DNA from: Planctomycetota bacterium
Lineage (GTDB): Bacteria > Planctomycetota > Phycisphaerae > UBA1845
NCBI GenBank assembly: GCA_029558835.1
Contig: JAKQDH010000220.1
Location: forward strand, 1-47,813
Direction: 5' to 3'
Length of the DNA: 47,813 nt
The position numbers were made by a program, and so were the translations under genes. Under the pieces are notes generated by a model that was not told the DNA's origin, made no database searches, and saw nothing but the letters and a program-made list of their open reading frames with translations. The first letter of the stretch is position 1; each line of letters opens with the position of its first letter. Shown here piece by piece: positions 43,455 through 47,813 of this stretch.

Positions 43455-43600
43455 GCAGATCGGGCGGCGGGTCAGCCCCAAACCGGTAGGGGGCACGCAC
43501 TACCAGACGTACGACTGCCCCTTGTACCGCGCGGCCTGCTCCGAAGGGATTCCGCTATGATGGAGTTTGCGAGAAGCGCATTCCGGCGAGCCCAGCGCAC
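43455..43600 (+). pseudogene. Truncated duplicate of the MNT-HEPN junction
   Basis: The stretch GCAGATCGGGCGGCGG...ATTCCGCTATGAT is nearly the same as 44306-44420: it translates as QIGRRVSPKPVGGTHYQTYDCPLYRAACSEGIPL-stop, the end of the MNT nucleotidyltransferase, followed by a HEPN-like start MMEFARSAFRRAQ. Beyond 12 HEPN codons the similarity breaks and the sequence enters element B. A leftover from a tandem duplication of the toxin-antitoxin locus with its flanking repeat. Confidence 0.85.
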
Positions 43601-43622
43601 ACGCGCCGGTACGTATGCCCCT

Positions 43623-43935
43623 CGTTCCCGCTCGGGCTCGGATGGCGTGCGACTCTGTGGCCCTGGAAGGGCCGAAGTCGGTAGCCAGGGGTTTGCAACC
43701 CCTGGTGGGCGATGACCCACCCTATTCATCTCTGTATAAGCCCCGGAGGGGCGGCAGAGCGGCGCACGGCGCTACACTGTGTATTACGCCCCGCCGCCCC
43801 TCCGGGGCTTGATAGATTCATCATGCGTCGCGCGTTCCCAGGGCTGGCGCCCTGGGCTACCGGCTTGCACCCCCTTCGGGGGTTGATTGTGTGGGTTGCC
43901 GTGGGGGACCCCGGGCTCGCGCCCGTGGCTCCGAA
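43623..43935 (+). repeat. Compound palindromic element B, copy 1
   Basis: Begins CGTTCCCGCTCGGGCTCGG and runs through a chain of hairpins: GCCAGGGGTTTGCAACCCCTGG, then AAGCCCCGGAGGGGCGGC with its partner GCCCCTCCGGGGCTT, then CCCAGGGCTGGCGCCCTGGG and ACCCCCTTCGGGGGTTG. Copies at 44849-45147 and, cut off by an insertion sequence, 47405-47578. All are in the same orientation. Confidence 0.85.
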
Positions 43936-44039
43936 CAGGCGCGACTGGGCACCCGGTATGGAGCGGTCGGGGGAGCGTCGAATCGCGGATGCAGCGTGCG
44001 AGGTAGGGTCGCCGGGAGCGCGGCTTCCCGACGCACCTA

Positions 44040-44068
44040 TTGCGGAAATGTGGGCAGGGTAGTACACT
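44040..44068 (+). promoter_or_regulatory. Sigma70-type promoter of the MNT-HEPN operon
   Basis: TTGCGG (44040-44045), 17-bp spacer, TACACT (44063-44068), about 30 bp before ATG 44098. Short leader; the promoter is downstream of repeat B copy 1, so the repeat does not supply it. Confidence 0.55.
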
Positions 44069-44097
44069 CCAGGCTGCTCCGAATCGGGACCGCAACG

Positions 44098-44412
44098 ATG
44101 GTCAGGACCGACATACTCGCTGAGATCAAGGATCGCCTGCGGCGGCGGCACGGGGCGCGGCTGCGCGGCGTGGTTCTATATGGGTCGGAGGCGCGCGGAG
44201 AGGCGGGTCCGGACAGCGACATCGACATCCTGGTTATGCTGGCCGAGCCCATTGACTATGGGCGGGACCTGGAGGCGAATCTGGATGCCTTGTATCCGCT
44301 GGCATTGCAGATCGGGCGGCGGATCAGCCCCAAGCCGGTGGGGGTCACGCACTACCAGACGCACGACTGCCCCTTGTACCGCGCGGCCCGCTCCGAGGGG
44401 ATTCCGCTATGA
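44098..44412 (+). CDS. mntA: MNT-type minimal nucleotidyltransferase, antitoxin
   Basis: 104 residues. The minimal nucleotidyltransferase motif G-S-x9-D-x-D is seen in LYGSEARGEAGPDSDIDILV. In MNT-HEPN toxin-antitoxin systems MntA-type antitoxins neutralise the HEPN partner, in some cases by AMPylating a tyrosine near its active site. The stop overlaps the HEPN start by 4 bp (ATGA). A truncated duplicate of its 3-prime end lies at 43455. Start ATG 44098, short leader. Confidence 0.85.
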   Translation: MVRTDILAEIKDRLRRRHGARLRGVVLYGSEARGEAGPDSDIDILVMLAEPIDYGRDLEANLDALYPLALQIGRRISPKPVGVTHYQTHDCPLYRAARSEGIPL

Positions 44413-44822
44413 TCGAGTTTGCGAAAAACGAGTGGGAGCGAGCTTGGCGGACCCTCGCTTCCGCCCGGTTGCTCGTGGCGAGCGACCCCGATTCCGCTGC
44501 TTCGCGCGCGTACTACGCCGCTTTCCACGCGGTGAGCGCCCTGTTCGCCCTGCGCGGGAGGACCTTCGCCAAGCACGCCGCGCTGCGAGCGGCCGTCCAT
44601 CGCGACCTGGTTCAGAACGGCTCCTGGGATCCTGACCTCGGCAAGGCCTTTGACTACCTGCTCGAACTGCGCGAGACCGCCGACTACGGCGGTCCGGTCT
44701 CCGTCACGTCCGACAACGCCCGGGCAGCGCTGGAACGTGCCGAGGTGCTGCTTGAAACCGTCGCGCAGACGTGTCCCGACTTCCCTTATCCGCCGCACGA
44801 AGCTCAGGGGACGCAGAGCTAA
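44409..44822 (+). CDS. hepT: HEPN-domain toxin partner of the MNT protein
   Basis: 137 residues, all-helical HEPN fold. The R-x6-H RNase-type motif is present in SRAYYAAFHAVSALFALRG (Arg, then His at +7), matching the Rx4-6H signature of HEPN RNases. KHAALRAAVHRDLV and ETADYGG fit the HI0074-type HEPN family. Co-translated with the MNT antitoxin (4-bp overlap). Target RNA unknown. Confidence 0.87.
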   Translation: MIEFAKNEWERAWRTLASARLLVASDPDSAASRAYYAAFHAVSALFALRGRTFAKHAALRAAVHRDLVQNGSWDPDLGKAFDYLLELRETADYGGPVSVTSDNARAALERAEVLLETVAQTCPDFPYPPHEAQGTQS

Positions 44823-44848
44823 GGGCGGCAGCTTCGCTGAGTGCCCCG

Positions 44849-45147
44849 CGTTCCCGCTCGGGCTCGGCAGGCGTGCGGCTGTACGGGCCTGGAGCGGCCG
44901 ACGTTCGTTGCCAGGGGTTTGTAACCTGGTAGCGGGTCGCCCGCCCTCACCATCTCTGTATAAGCCCCGGAGGGGCGGCGCAACATTGTGCATTACGGTC
45001 TGTCGCCTCTCCGAGGCTTGATAGATTCGTTTTGGATCGCGGATTCCCAGGGCTCCCGCCCTGGGCTACGGACTTGCACCCCCTGCGGGGGTTGGCTGCG
45101 CTGCTTGTTCTGGGGACCCGGCGACCACGGGCTTGCGCCCGGTGCCC
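44849..45147 (+). repeat. Compound palindromic element B, copy 2
   Basis: Starts CGTTCCCGCTCGGGCTCGG and carries the same hairpin order as copy 1: CCAGGGGTTTGTAACCTGG, TAAGCCCCGGAGGGGCGGC, CTCTCCGAGGCTTGATAG, CCCAGGGCTCCCGCCCTGGG, CACCCCCTGCGGGGGTTG. It follows the intact toxin-antitoxin genes just as copy 1 follows the truncated copy. Confidence 0.85.
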
Positions 45148-45276
45148 GTTTAGCGTGTGCGGCCAGAGGGGTGCCATGCTTTCCCGCGACGCCAGTCGTG
45201 GGTAAGCATGCGCTCGCGCCCGACCACATGCCCACCCCCGCCTGGGGCGGGTGAGGGCATGGCACCCACGCTGAAC
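45148..45276 (+). repeat. Dispersed palindromic element A, copy 3
   Basis: 129 bp from GTTTAGCG to CACGCTGAAC. Same internal hairpins as copy 1 (CCCGCGAC...GTCGTGGG and CCCACCCCCGCC...GGGCGGGTGAGGG), same orientation. One base of the right terminus differs (CTGAAC for CTAAAC). Confidence 0.85.
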
Positions 45277-45337
45277 ACGTACTGCGCCCGTGGATCTGAG
45301 CGGGCGCCTGCCCTGCGGCCGCGCGACGGGCTTGCAC

Positions 45338-45366
45338 TGGCACAGAACCTGTCGGCGCGGTATACT
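45338..45366 (+). promoter_or_regulatory. Sigma70-type promoter of typA
   Basis: TGGCAC (45338-45343), 17-bp spacer, TATACT (45361-45366). Predicted start near 45373, about 42 nt before ATG 45415. Confidence 0.55.
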
Positions 45367-45414
45367 GGCCGGACTCGGGCCGAGACGTGCCCGGATTCGA
45401 GGCGGCAGACCGGT

Positions 45415-47298
45415 ATGACGAAGAGACATCCAAAGATTCGCAACGTCGCGATCATCGCGCACGTGGACCACGGCAAGACCACACTGGTCGATCAGCTCCT
45501 GCGCCAGAGCGGCCAGTTCCGCGCCGGACAGCTCAAGGGCGAACGCATCCTCGATTCCAACGACCTGGAACGCGAACGCGGCATCACCATCCTCGCCAAG
45601 AACATCTCGATCACGTACCACGGCGTCAAGATCAACCTCATCGACACCCCCGGCCACGCCGATTTCGGCGGCGAGGTTGAACGCGTGCTCAAGCTGGCCG
45701 ACGGCTGCCTGCTGCTGGTGGATGCGTTCGAGGGACCGATGCCGCAGACGACCTTCGTGCTGCGCAAGGCGTTGGAGTACGGTCTGCGGCCCATTGTGGT
45801 TATCAACAAGATCGACCGACCCGGCGCCCGGCCGAGGGACGTGCACAACGAGGTGTTCGATCTGTTCATCGAGCTCGGCGTCGATGACAGCCACCTGGAT
45901 TCGCCGACGGTGTATTCCTCGGCCACCGAAGGCTATGCCACACTGGACCCGGCCATGAGGACCGGCGACGTGAGCGCGCTGTTCGACGCCATTATCAAGC
46001 ACGTACCTCCGCCGACGGGCGATCCTGCGGCCCCGCTCCAGATGCTCATCACCGCGTTTGACTATAGCGATTACGTGGGGCGCATCGGCATTGGCCGGGT
46101 GTTCAACGGGACCATCCACGCCGGGCAGACGGTGGCCGTCCTGCACCGCGATGGCTCGCGGCAGGATGAGCGCATTAACGAACTCCACACTTTCGACGGG
46201 CTGGGTCGCCGCCCAGTGGAGGCGGTGTCGGCCGGCGACATCTGTGCCGTCGTCGGGCTGGAGTCCGTGGACATCGGCAATACCCTGGCCGATCTCGAAG
46301 AGCCGCAGCCACTGCCGCTGATTGCCGTTGACGAGCCGACGCTGAATATGACGTTCCGTGTGAACGATTCGCCCTTCGCAGGGCGGGCGGGCAGCTTCCT
46401 CACCAGTCGGCACCTGTGGGACCGGCTGGTGCGGGAGAGGCAGCACAATGTGGCCCTGCGCGTGGAGCCGGGCCACACGCCCGAGGAGTTCCTGGTGGCC
46501 GGGCGCGGGTTGCTGCATCTGTCGATCCTCATCGAGAACATGCGCCGCGAGGGCTACGAGCTGGCGGTCGGCAAGCCGAAGGTGATCTACCACGAGTTGG
46601 ACGGCAAGAAGACCGAGCCGATCGAGCTGTGCGCGGTCGATGTGCCGACCGAGCATGTCGGCCCGGTAATGGAGCACTTGGGCAATCGCCGCGGCATCTG
46701 CCGGAAGATGGCGGCCCGGGACGACCGTACCTACCTGGAGTTCCTTGTTCCGTCGCGCGGACTGATCGGGTTGCGGACGCGGCTGCTCAACGCCACGAAC
46801 GGCACGATCATCATGCATCACAACTTCTATGAGTATGAGTTCATGCGCGGGGCGCTTCCCGGGCGCGCCAACGGTGTGATGATAGCCAGCTCGACCGGCC
46901 AGGTGACCGCGTATGCTCTCGATCAGCTCAAGGATCGCGGCGATTTCTTCGTCGGTCCGGGCGAACAGGTATATGCCGGGCAGGTAGTGGGCGAGCACTG
47001 TCGCGAGGATGATATTCCGGTGAACATCTGCCGCGGCAAGAAGCTGACGAACATCCGGGCGGCCTCGGCCGACAAGACCGTCGTCTTGCAGCCGCCCCGT
47101 CGGCTGACGCTGGAGATGGCGCTCGAGTTCATCGAGGCGGACGAGCTGGTGGAAGTCACGCCGGACGCGCTGCGCTTGCGGAAGCGGATTCTGGACGAGG
47201 TGGACCGCCGGCGCGCCACGCGGGTGCCGGAGAAGGCCGAGGAAGTGGGAGCGAATGCGAAAGTGGCCCTGCGCAAACGCGAACGCAAGGGGACGTAG
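45415..47298 (+). CDS. typA: TypA/BipA ribosome-associated GTPase
   Basis: 627 residues. Translation-factor GTPase that binds ribosomes and helps 50S assembly at low temperature or stress. G1 AHVDHGKTT (15-23), the DTPGHAD motif (G3), NKIDRP (G4), and SATEG (G5) are all present, followed by domain 2, the EF-G-like domains III and V (ELAVGKPKVIYHELDGKK, VPTEHVGPVMEHLGNRRG, VPSRGLIGLRTRLLNATNG) and the BipA-specific C-terminal domain (TNIRAASADKTVVLQPPRRLTLEMALEFIEADELVEVTP). Start ATG 45415 chosen over an upstream frame because the domain begins there; ribosome-binding site weak. Element C copy 2 is the likely terminator. Confidence 0.95.
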   Translation: MTKRHPKIRNVAIIAHVDHGKTTLVDQLLRQSGQFRAGQLKGERILDSNDLERERGITILAKNISITYHGVKINLIDTPGHADFGGEVERVLKLADGCLLLVDAFEGPMPQTTFVLRKALEYGLRPIVVINKIDRPGARPRDVHNEVFDLFIELGVDDSHLDSPTVYSSATEGYATLDPAMRTGDVSALFDAIIKHVPPPTGDPAAPLQMLITAFDYSDYVGRIGIGRVFNGTIHAGQTVAVLHRDGSRQDERINELHTFDGLGRRPVEAVSAGDICAVVGLESVDIGNTLADLEEPQPLPLIAVDEPTLNMTFRVNDSPFAGRAGSFLTSRHLWDRLVRERQHNVALRVEPGHTPEEFLVAGRGLLHLSILIENMRREGYELAVGKPKVIYHELDGKKTEPIELCAVDVPTEHVGPVMEHLGNRRGICRKMAARDDRTYLEFLVPSRGLIGLRTRLLNATNGTIIMHHNFYEYEFMRGALPGRANGVMIASSTGQVTAYALDQLKDRGDFFVGPGEQVYAGQVVGEHCREDDIPVNICRGKKLTNIRAASADKTVVLQPPRRLTLEMALEFIEADELVEVTPDALRLRKRILDEVDRRRATRVPEKAEEVGANAKVALRKRERKGT

Positions 47299-47346
47299 AG
47301 GAACAGCCGCGGCAACGCGCTGGTGTCCTGAGAACACCTAATACAA

Positions 47347-47384
47347 CCCCTCTCCTTTTTGGGGGAGAGGGCAGGGTGAGGGGG
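47347..47384 (-). repeat. Palindromic element C, copy 2, after typA
   Basis: CCCCTCTCC, then TTTTT, then GGGGGAGAGG: a strong hairpin about 50 bp after the typA stop, with CAGGGTGAGGGGG following, so it is the inverted version of the copy inside the kinase gene. Possible terminator. Confidence 0.7.
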
Positions 47385-47404
47385 ATGTCGAGGTGATGCG
47401 ACGC

Positions 47405-47578
47405 TGGAAAGGCCGAAGAGGGTTTGTAACGCCTCGTGGCGGACGCCTCCCCTTAATCTCTGTATAAGGCCCGGCGGGGCGGGAGAGCGCCCCACCGTGC
47501 AACACTGTGTATTACGATCTGTCGCCCCTCCGGGGCTGAACAGACTTGTTTTGCTTTCCGCGTCCCAGGGCTCGCGCC
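47405..47578 (+). repeat. Element B, copy 3, truncated by an insertion sequence
   Basis: Has the GTATAAGGCCCGGCGGGGCG and GCCCCTCCGGGGCT hairpin arms and runs to CCCAGGGCTCGCGCC. In copies 1 and 2 this is followed by the CTGGGCTAC arm; here it stops and IS sequence begins at 47579. Confidence 0.8.
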
Positions 47579-47813
47579 CTCGTTCTTCTACACATCTTGA
47601 GCCGGTGGTGCTAGGGTGGTCCCCGTAGGAGGCGGGTCCAGGGACGGGCCCGGGGTTTGGGAAATGAGTCAAGATGGACTCCAATGGTGGCTGCATGGGT
47701 CATGGAGGAAACGAAGACTGTGGACCTGAAGGACCGACGCCTCAACCACCGCCTGCGGGAGGTGCTGTCGCAGTTGGGAGAGCATCCCACGGCCAGCATT
47801 CCGGGGGCCTGTG
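47579..47813 (+). mobile_element. Left end of an IS4-family (Tn5/IS50-like) insertion sequence
   Basis: Begins CTCGTTCTTCTACACATCT, which lines up with the Tn5 outer end CTGACTCTTATACACAAGT in 13 of 19 positions. The transposase frame starts at 47684. The right end and target duplication are beyond the window. It interrupts element B. Confidence 0.7.
47684..47813 (+). CDS. IS4-family transposase, N-terminal fragment (window edge)
   Basis: 43 codons before the window ends: a start W-V-M-E-E-T-K-T-V-D-L-K-D-R-R-L-N-H-R-L, then LSQLGEHPTASIPGAC. This matches the DNA-binding N-terminus of Tn5-type transposases (family pattern W-x-x-E-E-x-x-x-x-D-L-G-D-x-R-L-N-x-R-L ... P-T-A-S-I-P-x-A-C). The catalytic DDE domain is off the right edge. 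A second in-frame ATG at 47702 is possible. Confidence 0.8.
   Translation, partial: MVAAWVMEETKTVDLKDRRLNHRLREVLSQLGEHPTASIPGAC

Larger units (their letters stand above)
43425..44097. other. Repeat-filled intergenic region, 673 bp
   Basis: Holds the truncated copy of the MNT-HEPN pair (43455-43600), element B copy 1 (43623-43935) and the promoter of the intact pair (44040-44068). No complete gene. Confidence 0.7.
44823..45414. other. Intergenic region with elements B and A, 592 bp
   Basis: Filled mainly by element B copy 2 (44849-45147) directly abutting element A copy 3 (45148-45276), then the typA promoter at 45338-45366. No additional gene seen. Confidence 0.7.

Noticed and set aside
44947..47337. 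796-codon minus-strand open frame opposite typA
   Set aside because: Mirror-image of a certain gene (typA) in GC-rich DNA; composition is His/Arg/Leu-rich with no domain.
1..47813. tRNA, rRNA and CRISPR features
   Set aside because: No cloverleaf, rRNA block or direct-repeat/spacer array was recognised by eye; a computed scan was not possible here.

Overview
The window is GC-rich bacterial DNA, most likely from a planctomycete (Phycisphaerae-like or a related uncultured lineage). The clues are a large secreted protein with a D-C-N-x-N-G-x-x-D type calcium motif and a C-terminal dockerin, a CPRCxYSLRGL zinc-ribbon membrane protein, a DUF1573 lipoprotein-like exported protein, a pair of CgeB-like glycosyltransferases, and many dispersed palindromic repeats between genes. 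No rRNA, tRNA or CRISPR array was seen. The taxonomic assignment is inference.

Layout, left to right. 1-6 kb: a partial LysM/L,D-transpeptidase (minus), two paralogous glycosyltransferases (plus), and a strange secreted Arg/Pro/Cys-rich protein (minus). 6-16 kb: an FGGY pentulose kinase carrying an in-frame block of intergenic-type repeats, a KAP-family NTPase fused to leucine-rich repeats (minus), a class C beta-lactamase-fold hydrolase and an L-fucose-isomerase-like enzyme that share their ribosome-binding region and first 24 codons, and a tandem universal stress protein. 16-20 kb: a P-type cation ATPase broken by a frameshift in M6, and an orphan CpaE-like ATPase. 21-25 kb: a cell-surface or exopolysaccharide cassette (FemAB-like acyltransferase, DegT aminotransferase, GNAT, GT4 glycosyltransferase). 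26-30 kb: zinc-ribbon membrane protein, UbiB-like kinase and MgtE-like transporter, bounded by two inverted copies of a 93-bp palindromic element. 30-37 kb: a DUF1573 protein with an in-frame UGA at a conserved cysteine position, obg-coaX (4-bp overlap), and the dockerin protein. 37-43 kb: a minus-strand operon of a mini zinc-ribbon membrane protein and two SPFH proteins with vault-like repeat architecture, then divergent comM. 43-47.8 kb: a MNT-HEPN toxin-antitoxin pair next to a truncated second copy, typA/bipA, and the left end of an IS4-family element that has jumped into a palindromic repeat.

At least five families of short palindromic or inverted-repeat elements (called A-E here) occur 2-3 times each. 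They sit between genes, at the ends of genes as possible terminators, and in one case inside a coding sequence. They account for most of the non-coding DNA. The observations most worth following are the SPFH/vault-like pair, the UGA-interrupted DUF1573 gene, the repeat block inside the kinase, and the shared 5-prime module of two unrelated enzymes.
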